From an uncultured Chitinophagaceae bacterium (GTDB lineage Bacteria; Bacteroidota; Bacteroidia; Chitinophagales; Chitinophagaceae), in contig CAIKTE010000112.1 of the NCBI GenBank assembly GCA_903830285.1, positions 1 through 43,743 on the forward strand: DNA of 43,743 nucleotides. The letters run 5' to 3'. The position numbers and the translations under genes were made by a program. The notes under the pieces are model-generated. The model was not told the DNA's origin and did no database searches. It saw only the letters and a list, made by a program, of their open reading frames with translations. Shown piece after piece: positions 1-8,590 of the stretch (its first letter is position 1; each line of letters starts with the position of its first letter).

Positions 1-86
1 GAATCTGGCAGCCTTCAGGTAAAAGGAAAACAGCTTGAAAGGATGCTTCAGGACCGATTTTTTTCGGGTCTCTTGGGGGCAAAACA

Positions 87-133
87 AACCCTTTGCACAA
101 ATGATCTGAATGGATCATTTACAGCAAAGGGTT
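87..133 (-). terminator. Long interrupted hairpin after the metal-binding gene
   Basis: Arms AACCCTTTGC and GCAAAGGGTT (87-96 and 124-133) enclose a second perfect pair, AAATGATC and GATCATTT (99-106 and 113-120). On the minus strand the hairpin is followed by TGTTTTG, so it plausibly ends the transcript of the minus-strand gene at 183-575. The tail is not a pure T run, so it could instead be an mRNA-stabilising 3' structure. Nothing else is supported in 1-182. Confidence 0.5.
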
Positions 134-182
134 GGTTCGGTCAGTTTTGAACAACTCTAACTGTAAATAACAGGCAGATTTA

Positions 183-575
183 TTATTTCTTTTCAACCAG
201 AGCCATTCCGCATTTGGGGCATTTACCGGGTTTATCACTGATCATATCGGCATGCATGGGGCAACTGTATTTTACAACAGTGATCTTGTCATTTTTTTGT
301 GCTACCAATGCCATTCCGCAATTAGGGCATTTGCCCGGTTCCTTGCTGATCACATTGGAATGCATGGGACAAACATATTTTATTTGAGGGCTCATTGCAA
401 CCAGGTCCATTCCGCATTTAGGACATTTGCCCGCAGCATCGCGGATAACATCATGATGCATCGGACAGGTGAATTGTATGGTGGGTGGTGCTTTTTTTTC
501 ATTCTTTGTATTGGTTTGAGTAAATCCTGCAGTTGCAAATACAGTAACGATCAGGAAGAAGATCCATTTTTTCAT
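183..575 (-). CDS. Exported protein with three heavy-metal-binding modules
   Basis: A 130-residue protein with a signal peptide (residues 1-20, ending AGFTQ). After it come three copies of one module, each CPMH followed about 10 residues later by GKCP(K/N)CGM, starting near residues 37, 69 and 105. This is the heavy-metal-binding domain found at the N-terminus of some copper ATPases and on efflux adaptors, here standing alone. Nine Cys, all in the modules, plus the module His and Met residues give three likely sites for Cu, Zn or similar ions. The role is inferred to be periplasmic metal buffering or delivery. No transporter or metal regulator is adjacent, so the metal is unknown. The family assignment is strong from the repeated motif. 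Confidence 0.85.
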   Translation of the reverse strand: MKKWIFFLIVTVFATAGFTQTNTKNEKKAPPTIQFTCPMHHDVIRDAAGKCPKCGMDLVAMSPQIKYVCPMHSNVISKEPGKCPNCGMALVAQKNDKITVVKYSCPMHADMISDKPGKCPKCGMALVEKK

Positions 576-732
576 TGTTCTATGTTTTAAGGGTGAAAAG
601 CATATTGATATGCTAACAATATCAACATCTAATTTACAGCTAATTGAATGATTAAAAATATTTTGCTTTTTCTTTTATGAGAGCCTGACACAGAAATTTT
701 CTGCCCATATTCTACTGATATCAGAAACAAAA

Positions 733-757
733 AAGCCTTGCAGTATTTGCAAAGCTT
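733..757 (-). terminator. Intrinsic terminator
   Basis: Ten-bp stem (733-742 with 748-757) with a 5-nt loop, one G-U wobble on the minus strand, then a T-rich tail on the minus strand. It lies just after the stop of the minus-strand gene at 783-1367. Confidence 0.7.
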
Positions 758-782
758 AGTGTTCAAATTATTTTCTGATCGC

Positions 783-1367
783 TTATTCTATATAATCAGT
801 CGCATTTACTTTTCGCTGGTGACCATATATATAAATGGATCCGTTGCCTTTCAATTCATCAGGCAATACAACATTGATGCGTGCTGCATTTCCCTGTTTG
901 ATAAGTATCGTACAATTGCCCGGTGCTACGGGAAATTGTGCAGAAGGTGCATCTGCTGCGGCAACGGAAGGATGATTGTAGTATGATAAAAAAGCTTTTG
1001 TTGCCAATTGCAATTTGCCCGTTTGATCTACCCCTTCAAACCCGATATACTCGATCATAATTTCATAGCCTGCTTTAGGAACAAGTAACATAGAATTAGT
1101 GACGTTCTCCGTTCTTACAAAGCTGAATATTTTTTTAGTACTGTCAACCGACTCCATGATATGTACATTCAATATACTATCCGCAACATGCACATTTACG
1201 GGAACCGTATTATTAAAAACAACGACAGGTATTTTTTTATTGCTGATCTTTACATCGAGCGACTTATTTCTTACATCAATAGGAATAGGTTTTTGTTGCG
1301 ACTGGTCCTGCGAAAAAGCCGATACACACAATATCAATAATCCTACGATCCATACTGTTTTTTTCAT
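783..1367 (-). CDS. Exported protein of unknown function
   Basis: About 194 residues. The chosen start, MKKTVWIVGLL, opens directly into a signal peptide ending near CVSAFSQ; the open frame extends 25 codons further upstream, but that part is not signal-like. The mature part begins with a short polar stretch (DQSQQKPIPID), then beta-rich sequence with several I/V-rich strands and no Cys pairs or catalytic motif that I recognise. I cannot assign a family. A periplasmic or surface location is inferred from the signal peptide only. It has its own terminator and so is probably monocistronic; the next minus-strand gene (183-575) starts about 200 bp downstream. Confidence 0.7.
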   Translation of the reverse strand: MKKTVWIVGLLILCVSAFSQDQSQQKPIPIDVRNKSLDVKISNKKIPVVVFNNTVPVNVHVADSILNVHIMESVDSTKKIFSFVRTENVTNSMLLVPKAGYEIMIEYIGFEGVDQTGKLQLATKAFLSYYNHPSVAAADAPSAQFPVAPGNCTILIKQGNAARINVVLPDELKGNGSIYIYGHQRKVNATDYIE

Positions 1368-1586
1368 AGTAATCATATTCGCTTTTCTCATCAGGATAAA
1401 CAATAGATCTCTCGTTTCATTCAAAACTAAATATTTTTTCAATTCTCTTTTTTTATGAATTTAAATCGATGGAATGATAGCATTCAAATATAACTTTGAT
1501 TATTCATTTCATCGGTCATTCTTTTTATATTGCTGTGTAGTATGTGACAAATAAACTGATAATTACTTCAGCATTAAAATAATTTT

Positions 1587-2666
1587 ATGCGCAAATACCT
1601 TTTACTGTTTTTTATCTCCTGTTCTTATTTCAGCATTGCCCAGTCACCAGCTTTTATTTCCTCAGTGAATAGTAGGATCCGTTATGAAGGAAGGATCGGT
1701 CATACAGCAGATTCTGTTGCAGTTCTTTCCTGGCCCGGCAGTTCCATACTGGTTCATTTTAAAGGAACGGCCGTACAGGCACTATTGAAAGATGAAAAAG
1801 GAAGAAACAGCTATAATGTGATCATAGACAAAAAACAGGTGAGTAAATTAATGCTCGACACTTCTAAAAAATATTATAGTCTGGCAGCATCACTGCCTCT
1901 CGGAGAACATACTGTTGAATTATTTAAAAGATCCGAATCTGTGTGGGGTTCTACTAATTTTTACGGATTCAGCATTGATGGTAGCAAGGATCTGTTACAG
2001 CCCGCAGAAAAAAAATTAAAGATGGAATTCTTCGGTAACAGTATTACCTGCGGTTATGCCATTGAAGATTCAACTGGAGATTCCGGTGATGCGAAATTTG
2101 AAAACAATTATTTGTCATACGCTTCTCTGACAGCCAGACATTTCAATGCAGCCAATCATAATACTGCTGTCAGCGGTATCGGTATCATGGTAAGTTGGTT
2201 CCCTTTTACCATGCCCGATGTATTTGATAAATTGAATGCGAATACAAGAGATGTTTATTGGGATTTTGCTTCTTATACTCCTGATATTGTTGTGATCAAT
2301 CTTTTTCAAAATGATAGCTGGATCGTAAAGCTTCCCAATAACCCTGAATTCAAAAGAGTGTTCGGAACTACCGCACCCGATTCAAATTTTATTGTCAATG
2401 CCTATAAGAATTTCGCATACGGTATCAGGCAAAAATATCCCAACGCAAAGATCATTTGTGCATTAGGTGCCATGGATATTACCAGAGAGGGATCGCCCTG
2501 GCCGGGTTATGTGAAGAAAGCAGTTGCAGAACTGAATGATGCAAAAATGTACAGTTATTTTTTCCCTATGTGCAATTCGAAAGGTCATCCGAGGATCAAA
2601 CATCAGCAGGAGATGGCAGACCAGCTCATCCGTTTCATTGAAACAAATAATCTTCTATCAAAATAA
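1587..2666 (+). CDS. Exported SGNH-hydrolase esterase, CE2-like
   Basis: A 359-residue protein with a signal peptide (1-18). Residues 20-130 look like the beta-sandwich domain found at the N-terminus of carbohydrate esterase family 2; residues 145-355 form the SGNH-hydrolase domain. The nucleophile motif is GNSITCGYA, INLFQND supplies the block-III Asn region, and GHPRIKHQQ near the C-terminus carries the catalytic His. CE2 enzymes remove acetyl groups from xylan, glucomannan and related polymers; the substrate here is inferred. A polysaccharide role fits the GH3 enzyme elsewhere in the window, though the two genes are not linked. It ends 12 bp before the following dehydrogenase and could be co-transcribed with it. 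Confidence 0.82.
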   Translation: MRKYLLLFFISCSYFSIAQSPAFISSVNSRIRYEGRIGHTADSVAVLSWPGSSILVHFKGTAVQALLKDEKGRNSYNVIIDKKQVSKLMLDTSKKYYSLAASLPLGEHTVELFKRSESVWGSTNFYGFSIDGSKDLLQPAEKKLKMEFFGNSITCGYAIEDSTGDSGDAKFENNYLSYASLTARHFNAANHNTAVSGIGIMVSWFPFTMPDVFDKLNANTRDVYWDFASYTPDIVVINLFQNDSWIVKLPNNPEFKRVFGTTAPDSNFIVNAYKNFAYGIRQKYPNAKIICALGAMDITREGSPWPGYVKKAVAELNDAKMYSYFFPMCNSKGHPRIKHQQEMADQLIRFIETNNLLSK

Positions 2667-2678
2667 AAATTGCAGAGA

Positions 2679-3455
2679 ATGGATATTCAAATCAAGGGTC
2701 AGTTATTCATAGTAGGTGGTGCCACCAGCGGCTTAGGGAAAGCGGTAGCGGAAGCATTGCTGGGTGAGGGCGCGAACATCATCGCTGTAGCCAGAGGAGA
2801 AGAAAAATTAAAAACATTTCAATCAACTGCATCATCACAGATTGAAATTCTGGCAGCAGATATTTCTGATGAAAAAACAATTCCTCTATTAGAAAAAATA
2901 ATTGGCGATCGTCAATTGCATGGTATATTAATTAATGCAGGCGGGCCTCCTGCCAAAACTGTATTAGAGACCACATTGAGCGATTGGGATGATGCCTATA
3001 AAAATATCCTTCGATGGAAAGTGGCGCTTACACAAGCATTTGTTCCGAAGATGATGAATAAAAAATATGGCCGCATTTTATTCTTGGAAAGTTCTTCCGT
3101 TAAACAACCCATTGAAAATTTAGTACTCAGTAATTCTTTGCGACTGGCTGTGATTGGTTTTGCAAAAACATTCTCACAGGAAATTTCTAAGTCGGGTGTT
3201 ACATTTAATATCATTGCGCCGGGAGCTCATGATACACCGGCCATCACCAGACTGCATGTAAAGAAAAGTGAACAAACAGGTTTACCACTTGAACAAGTTA
3301 GAAAAGAAGGGATCGAACAAATACCAACGGGTGCATTGGGTGATGCCAAAGATTTTGCATCACTTGCTGTTTGGTTATTGAGTCCCATTTCAAAATTCAT
3401 TACCGGACAAACCATCACTGTTGACGGAGGTACTGTAAAGAGTATTTTTGGTTAA
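2679..3455 (+). CDS. Short-chain dehydrogenase-like protein with altered active site
   Basis: A Rossmann-fold SDR of 258 residues. The dinucleotide loop GGATSGLGKAVAEAL and the NAG-type segment INAGGP are present. The usual Ser and Tyr-x-x-x-Lys signature is not: after LESSSVKQP the expected position reads SNSLR, so Tyr is replaced by Ser and Lys by Arg. A subgroup of 3-oxoacyl-ACP-reductase-like SDRs shares this non-canonical tetrad and the (I/P)xNLxLSN segment. The substrate is unknown. The ATG at 2679 is chosen; an in-frame TTG three codons upstream is possible. The C-terminus (FITGQTITVDGG) is family-typical, so the gene is intact rather than decayed. Confidence 0.8.
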   Translation: MDIQIKGQLFIVGGATSGLGKAVAEALLGEGANIIAVARGEEKLKTFQSTASSQIEILAADISDEKTIPLLEKIIGDRQLHGILINAGGPPAKTVLETTLSDWDDAYKNILRWKVALTQAFVPKMMNKKYGRILFLESSSVKQPIENLVLSNSLRLAVIGFAKTFSQEISKSGVTFNIIAPGAHDTPAITRLHVKKSEQTGLPLEQVRKEGIEQIPTGALGDAKDFASLAVWLLSPISKFITGQTITVDGGTVKSIFG

Positions 3456-3495
3456 AGAAGATCAATCAAATATTCTGACAGCTTACTTTCTATAT

Positions 3496-3544
3496 TTCGA
3501 GAGCCTCAATATAGACAGAACGCTGTCAGCCTGAGGCTCTCGAA
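3496..3544. repeat. Inverted repeat with TTCGAGAGCCTCA arms
   Basis: Perfect 13-bp arms (3496-3508 and 3532-3544) around a 23-nt spacer, between two convergent genes. The arm differs by one base from the core TTCGAGTGCCTCA at 37301, 37647 and 43540-43600. It may act as a two-way transcription stop, but it has no T run. Confidence 0.75.
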
Positions 3545-3586
3545 GGCGAATTATATGTATAATATTCGCATAAGTGGAAAATGAAT

Positions 3587-5227
3587 CTATTTCTTCTCTA
3601 AAGTCGGATAAGCAATTCCCAATTGTTCTAAATACGTTTTATATTTAGAAGGATCGTAATAATATTTTTTCATTTGCTCACGATATTTTTCCATCGTTTC
3701 AGTATTCAGATAAGTAGCAGGAGGATCGTCTTTTGTAATGAAAGGTTTGTACTTGGTATCTTTTGTCTGCACATTCACAAAATAATCTTTTGCATCTGCA
3801 ACGATCTTCGGGTTAGTGAAAAGATCTATCAATGTTAATGCAGTTGCTTTTGCACCGGCCAGAGAACCTTTGTGTGCAATAGGAGTAGCCATCGCAATTG
3901 CATTGCCCCAATGATGTCCTTTCAATCCCGGAATATTAGCGGGATAATACAAGACGATCGTTGGCAGGTTCCAAGCGATATCTGCAATATCATCCGAACC
4001 ACCGCCCCAAGAAAAAGGAACAGATCCTTTTAATGTATCGATGGTAGTTCTTAAGCCATTGATCTCTTTTCCGTTTTGGTCCTTCTTGGGTGCATCCATT
4101 AATTTCTGTGTTGCTTTCGCTAATTGCTGATCGGCATCACTCCATTCGGGCATCCCCACTTTCATGATATTTGCATGCAATGCTTCTCCTAATGGTTTAT
4201 TAAAAAAGCCTGGCCATGCAGTACCTAAAACCTGATAAGTGAATTTGGTATCCGTCATCAAAGCTGCACCTTGAGCGATCTTAACGCCCGATTCATACAT
4301 GCTTTTAATATCATCATAGGTCCTTTCTCTGAAATAATACCAAACACTTGCTTTAGATGGAACCACATTGGGTTGATCGCCGCCATCTGTGATCACATAA
4401 TGTGAGCGCTGTGTTGGTTTCAAATGTTCTCTTTTAAAATTCCAGCCCACATCCATTAATTCTACTGCATCCAATGCACTCTTACCGCGCCATGGGGCTC
4501 CTGCAGCATGAGCAGCATCTCCTTCAAAAGAAAATTTAACTGATACCAATCCATTATTTCCTGCATCGCCATAATCGCAAGTGAAATCTCCATTCACATG
4601 TGTAAAGATGCAGGCATCCACATTTTTAAAATAACCATCCCTTATATACCATGCTTTGCTTCCCACCAATTCTTCTGCAACACCCGGCCAAATAATAAGG
4701 GTACCCGGTATCTTATTTTTCTCCATCAATTCTTTTACAGCGATGGCAGCAAAGATGATCACGGCTTGTCCGCTATTATGTCCTTCCCCATGTCCCGGAG
4801 CACCTTCCACGATGGGATCCTTATACGCTACTCCCGGTTTTTGTGATGCTTTGGGTATACAATCAATATCACTTCCTAATGCAATTACAGGACTACCACT
4901 TCCCCATTTTGCCATCCAGGCAGTGGGTATGTTTGCAATTCCTTTTTCAACAGTAAATCCATTTTTCTCTAAAACACCTGTTAAGTATTTGGAAGTTTCT
5001 GTTTCCTGAAAACCCAGTTCACCAAAACTGAAGATCATATCGATCATTTCCTGAACACCCTTTTCCTTTCCTGCAACAGAACTAAGTGCCTGCTTCTTTA
5101 AAGCTTCCACAAATTTCTCGTCATACTTTTTTTGTGCGATAAGATTTGATTGAATGATGATACAAAACAGCATCATCAAAAAAGAGAGCCACATTTTTTT
5201 TTGCTTAATGAGAGCGTTTGATTGCAT
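3587..5227 (-). CDS. Exported M20-family amidohydrolase, AbgB-like
   Basis: About 546 residues of the M20 dinuclear metallopeptidase family, closest in layout to AbgB (aminobenzoyl-glutamate utilisation). GEGHNSG carries a metal-ligand His, SDIDCIP resembles the GHADxD-type region in altered form, and FEGDAAHAAGAPWRG begins the lid domain. A hydrophobic signal peptide (MWLSFLMMLFC to NLIAQ) follows a short basic start, so the enzyme is exported, unlike cytoplasmic E. coli AbgB. An upstream ATG at 5315-5317 lies inside the preceding terminator stem and is rejected. The start at 5227 is preferred; 5194 is also possible. The natural substrate is probably an N-acyl or dipeptide amide and is unknown. 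Confidence 0.82.
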   Translation of the reverse strand: MQSNALIKQKKMWLSFLMMLFCIIIQSNLIAQKKYDEKFVEALKKQALSSVAGKEKGVQEMIDMIFSFGELGFQETETSKYLTGVLEKNGFTVEKGIANIPTAWMAKWGSGSPVIALGSDIDCIPKASQKPGVAYKDPIVEGAPGHGEGHNSGQAVIIFAAIAVKELMEKNKIPGTLIIWPGVAEELVGSKAWYIRDGYFKNVDACIFTHVNGDFTCDYGDAGNNGLVSVKFSFEGDAAHAAGAPWRGKSALDAVELMDVGWNFKREHLKPTQRSHYVITDGGDQPNVVPSKASVWYYFRERTYDDIKSMYESGVKIAQGAALMTDTKFTYQVLGTAWPGFFNKPLGEALHANIMKVGMPEWSDADQQLAKATQKLMDAPKKDQNGKEINGLRTTIDTLKGSVPFSWGGGSDDIADIAWNLPTIVLYYPANIPGLKGHHWGNAIAMATPIAHKGSLAGAKATALTLIDLFTNPKIVADAKDYFVNVQTKDTKYKPFITKDDPPATYLNTETMEKYREQMKKYYYDPSKYKTYLEQLGIAYPTLEKK

Positions 5228-5300
5228 GGTCTTGGTTTTTTTCAAATGTAATGATTCAGTTGAAGAAAAGAAAATAGCCAACCAATTAAAACATCGGAAT

Positions 5301-5338
5301 AAAATAAAAGGCTTCATGATTATGAAGCCTTTTATTTT
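5301..5338 (-). terminator. Perfect 17-bp two-way terminator
   Basis: Arms 5301-5317 and 5322-5338 are perfect reverse complements around a GATT loop, with A/T-rich outer ends that give a U tail on either strand. It follows the acyl-CoA synthetase stop at 5358 on the minus strand. Confidence 0.9.
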
Positions 5339-5357
5339 ATCTATTTGTCAATCTGTT

Positions 5358-7145
5358 TTAAGAATAGATCTTATCCAATGCCGCTTTATATTTTTCCATG
5401 ATCACTTTTCTTTTCAAACTCATCTTGGGTGTCATCTCTCCGGTATCTACACTCCACTCTTTAGGTAATAATTCAAATTTCTTTACCTGTTCCACATGAT
5501 TGAATGAAGGATTGATACTTTCTACCAACTCTTCAAACATCTGCAAAACTTCCGGATTCTTGATCACATCTTCATGGGAAGTGAATGGAATATTATTCGC
5601 TTTCAGCCAGATAGCCAGATGACTAAAAGAAGGAACGATCAAGGCACTTACAAATTTTTTATCATCACCGATCAATAAGATCTGTTCAACATAAGGGCTT
5701 TCTTTGAACTTGTTTTCAATGGGCTGGGGTGCCACATATTTACCACCACTTGTTTTGAAGAGTTCTTTTTTTCTGTCTGTGATCTTGAGATATTTTTTAT
5801 CCACCCATATCCCGATATCACCCGTATGCAACCAGCCATCAATGATCGTTTCGGTAGTAAGATCGGGACGTTTATAATATCCTTCCATTACGGTTGATCC
5901 TTTTACAATGATCTCTCCATCTTCCTGTAGTTTCACTTCGATGCCATTGATAGGAGGACCCACTGTTCCGAATTTCATCCCATCTTTTCCTTTTCTGTTA
6001 ATGCTGATCACGGGACTGTTCTCTGTAGGACCATACCCTTCATATACAGGGATCTGTGCTGCATTAAAAATGCGTAACAGCTTTACCGGGCAAGCGGCTC
6101 CGCCTGTTACCAAATATTCAATATTGCCTCCCAATGCATCTCTCCATCGCTGAAAGATCAATTTATTGGCCAATGCTAATTGAACATTGTACCACCATCC
6201 ACCGCTGATCTGGTTATCATATCTTTCACCTAATCCAACCGCCCAATAAAACAAAGCTTTTTTGATCCCCTTTAAATGAGTGCCTGCAAGCATGATCCTT
6301 TCGTATACTTTTTCTAATAATCGCGGCACAGTACTAAATCCGTTCGGCTTGATCTCTTTTAAATTATCGCCGATCGTTTCCAGACTTTCGGCATAATATA
6401 TTCCAATACCGCTGTAGAGATAAATATAGGTGATGATCTTTTCGAAGATATGATTCAACGGGAGAAAACTTAGTGCTTTATCATTAGGCGCATCTTCAAA
6501 TGGAAAACTCTTTTTGCTGTATGCCAGACATGAATACAAATTATTATGACTCAGCATCACTCCTTTCGGAACACCCGTTGTACCAGATGTATAAATGATG
6601 GTTGCCAGATGTGATGTAGGAACTTCTTTCTTTATTTTTTCAACCTGCTGTAATGAAGCCTCATCAGCCAATGCGGTTACTTTGCTCCAATGATCGGCCC
6701 CTTCGATCTCATTGAATGTATAAATGTTTTTTAGTGACGGAATGTTTTCCTGAATTGCTTTTACTTTTTCCAGCAGATCGATACTGCTTACAAAAATATA
6801 TTTAACTGCAGCATTATTAAAGATGAATTCCAATTCTCCTGAATTGGTAGTGGGATAGGCCGGCACTAAAATAGCGCCTATCTGTTGTGCAGCCAGATCG
6901 GTAAAAATCCATTCGGGTCTGTTATTACTGATGATGGCGATCTTATCGCTTCCTTCAGCGGTCATATCATTTGCACTTACCCCTAATTGCAGAAGGCCTG
7001 CACTAAAACGGTTCACGATATCTTTTACTTCCTGTGTACTATATGTTCTCCATTGACCATTTTCTTTAGCAGAAAGCATGTCTTGCTTTGGAAATTTTTC
7101 TAACTGATGATCAATAGCGTCAAATAATCTTTTGTTGGTTGTCAT
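5358..7145 (-). CDS. Long-chain acyl-CoA synthetase (AMP-binding)
   Basis: About 595 residues of the ANL superfamily. The AMP-binding P-loop TSGTTGVPKGVMLSH, the core YGPTENSP, the GWLHTGDIG hinge region and DRKKELFKTSGGKYV with the C-terminal Lys region are all present, so the enzyme should be active. It forms acyl-CoA from free fatty acid, ATP and CoA. The length and the KTSGGKYVAPQPIE signature match the FadD15 / long-chain type. It has its own strong terminator. ATGs lie at 7151 and 7145; the second (MTTNKRLFD) is preferred. The 2TM gene lies just upstream, 29 bp from the chosen start, and may be co-transcribed. A functional link to the desaturase at 32353-33114 is inferred only. Confidence 0.92.
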   Translation of the reverse strand: MTTNKRLFDAIDHQLEKFPKQDMLSAKENGQWRTYSTQEVKDIVNRFSAGLLQLGVSANDMTAEGSDKIAIISNNRPEWIFTDLAAQQIGAILVPAYPTTNSGELEFIFNNAAVKYIFVSSIDLLEKVKAIQENIPSLKNIYTFNEIEGADHWSKVTALADEASLQQVEKIKKEVPTSHLATIIYTSGTTGVPKGVMLSHNNLYSCLAYSKKSFPFEDAPNDKALSFLPLNHIFEKIITYIYLYSGIGIYYAESLETIGDNLKEIKPNGFSTVPRLLEKVYERIMLAGTHLKGIKKALFYWAVGLGERYDNQISGGWWYNVQLALANKLIFQRWRDALGGNIEYLVTGGAACPVKLLRIFNAAQIPVYEGYGPTENSPVISINRKGKDGMKFGTVGPPINGIEVKLQEDGEIIVKGSTVMEGYYKRPDLTTETIIDGWLHTGDIGIWVDKKYLKITDRKKELFKTSGGKYVAPQPIENKFKESPYVEQILLIGDDKKFVSALIVPSFSHLAIWLKANNIPFTSHEDVIKNPEVLQMFEELVESINPSFNHVEQVKKFELLPKEWSVDTGEMTPKMSLKRKVIMEKYKAALDKIYS

Positions 7146-7174
7146 ATGCAATCGTTAGGCAATTATATGCAAAC

Positions 7175-7462
7175 TCAAGATCGGGATTCTTTTTCTTTTT
7201 TCAATTTTTCATATTCCTGTTCTGTTAGATCCTCACCGCTTCCGGTATAAGCATTAAAATATTGAAAGCCCAAGCCAAGCCCCCATCCCAACATCGGCCA
7301 GATAGGCCAGGGATATGCAGCAGCGCCACCATACTGTCCTGTTGTAAACCACCAGATGCACCAGAGAAATCCATTCACGATCAAATAACTGTAGAAACTC
7401 TTTTTGAAATTAGCACGTAAACGTGCAATACGCCATAAGCGTTCGTCTTTTTGCTCTTCCAT
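7175..7462 (-). CDS. Small 2TM-domain membrane protein
   Basis: A 95-residue protein. A charged N-terminus (EEQKDERLWRIARLRANFKK) leads to two hydrophobic stretches, about residues 25-42 and 48-66 (LIVNGFLWCIWWF and YPWPIWPMLGWGLGLGF), then a charged, helical C-terminus. This is the pattern of the 2TM domain common in Bacteroidota, where it occurs alone or beside LytTR and histidine-kinase proteins. The function is unknown. It is on the same strand as the acyl-CoA synthetase and directly upstream of it. Confidence 0.8.
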   Translation of the reverse strand: MEEQKDERLWRIARLRANFKKSFYSYLIVNGFLWCIWWFTTGQYGGAAAYPWPIWPMLGWGLGLGFQYFNAYTGSGEDLTEQEYEKLKKEKESRS

Positions 7463-7513
7463 AATGGCAATTTTTTAATCTTGTACAAATTAATCAAACA
7501 TCCCTGAATAAAA

Positions 7514-7539
7514 AAGCCGTAATTTTTTATTTACGGCTT
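7514..7539 (-). terminator. Intrinsic terminator after the TPR gene
   Basis: Stem AAGCCGTAA / TTACGGCTT (7514-7522 and 7531-7539) followed on the minus strand by a T run. It separates the serC-DUF1015-TPR group from the 2TM / acyl-CoA synthetase group. Confidence 0.85.
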
Positions 7540-7565
7540 CAGTTCTTTTTTTATGAAAACGCTGT

Positions 7566-8582
7566 TTATCGGTAATACTGTCCTGTAGGAATTTTAAACA
7601 CCCGGCTATGTTGAAATTGTTTAAAATCTGCAGCTTGTTTTTCATGTGCCTGATTCCAGATCTGATAAGCTGATGGACTTGTTGCGGCGCCAAATATCCA
7701 TTGGTTATAGGCGTCAAACAATCCTTCGCCCAATAAATATTGCTGATGATCAAATAAACGGAATGGGAATTTATCCTGACTCTTTTCGTGATACCAGTCC
7801 AAGCTAAAGCGGGTTCGGATAGCAGTGAGACTTTCGGAGCTAATACCCTCTGCAGCAAGTGCTTTACTTTTTTCGATCGTTGTTAAAACTAGTTTTTCAA
7901 AAGAACCGGTCTTTTTATCATTGAGTAGTTTAGCAATATTGTCGCCGGTAAATAATTTTTTATATGCTTCTAATAACAATGCTTTTATATCAGCAGTTCT
8001 GGTGGAATAACTTTCAAGATTGATGAATAATTCGCCATAGATCAATACCGGGAAAATATTATCTGTTCTTGCATAAAAATTTGCTGCATTGAAATAATTT
8101 CCACTGTAATTGGGAGCAGTTTGAATGCCGAGTTCCCATTGTTCAATTGCACCGTTGAAATCCTTATCCATTGCCAACAGTTCACCAAAATCATTGTACA
8201 ACACTCCGCTATTAGGGAATTTCTTCAGCCCTTTTTTGTAAAGCTTATTACATTCCTTATGCTCTGCAATGGCTTTATAGGTCATGCCCAATACCTGAAA
8301 ACATTGTTCATCAGCATCTTCCCTTTCGATCAATGATTTTGATATCTCGATAGATTTTGCAAAATCCCTTTTTAAATAATTCAGGAATGCAAGGTCTTTG
8401 AGCATGTCTATATTGATAGGATCCTGTTTTAAAGCACTGGTCAAAACAAGTGTAGCATTGTCATAATCACCCTGCCTTATAAACTCTTTTGCAGTAGCAT
8501 ATAATTGTTTTGCATCCTGCTGCTGAGCAAAGCAGATAAAAAAATTAAAAACTAAAAAACTAAAAACTAAAAATCGTTTCAT
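7566..8582 (-). CDS. Exported tetratricopeptide-repeat protein
   Basis: A 338-residue protein with a signal peptide (MKRFLVFSFLVFNFFICFAQ). At least three or four TPR-like helical pairs span about residues 22-165, for example AKEFIRQGDYDNATLVLTSAL and GVLYNDFGELLAMDKDFNGA. The C-terminal half (about 200-338) is not recognisable as TPR and ends KIPTGQYYR. TPRs are protein-binding scaffolds, so the partner is unknown. The start lies 8 bp after the stop of the DUF1015 gene, which indicates translational coupling with DUF1015 and serC. The signal-peptide codons contain short A-rich near-repeats (8540-8575). Confidence 0.82.
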   Translation of the reverse strand: MKRFLVFSFLVFNFFICFAQQQDAKQLYATAKEFIRQGDYDNATLVLTSALKQDPINIDMLKDLAFLNYLKRDFAKSIEISKSLIEREDADEQCFQVLGMTYKAIAEHKECNKLYKKGLKKFPNSGVLYNDFGELLAMDKDFNGAIEQWELGIQTAPNYSGNYFNAANFYARTDNIFPVLIYGELFINLESYSTRTADIKALLLEAYKKLFTGDNIAKLLNDKKTGSFEKLVLTTIEKSKALAAEGISSESLTAIRTRFSLDWYHEKSQDKFPFRLFDHQQYLLGEGLFDAYNQWIFGAATSPSAYQIWNQAHEKQAADFKQFQHSRVFKIPTGQYYR

Positions 8583-8590
8583 AACATCAG

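Noticed and set aside
1-150. Open frame on the plus strand from the left edge to TGA at 148-150
   Set aside because: It runs through a 47-bp hairpin better explained as a terminator, and its composition is unlike neighbouring proteins. A gene end cannot be excluded.
5228-5317. Longer N-terminus of the M20 amidohydrolase
   Set aside because: The upstream ATG sits in the stem of the preceding terminator, and the added residues precede rather than form the signal peptide.
7490-7858. Alternative minus frame inside the TPR gene
   Set aside because: It runs through the terminator and has no domain; the 338-residue frame is supported by a signal peptide and TPRs.
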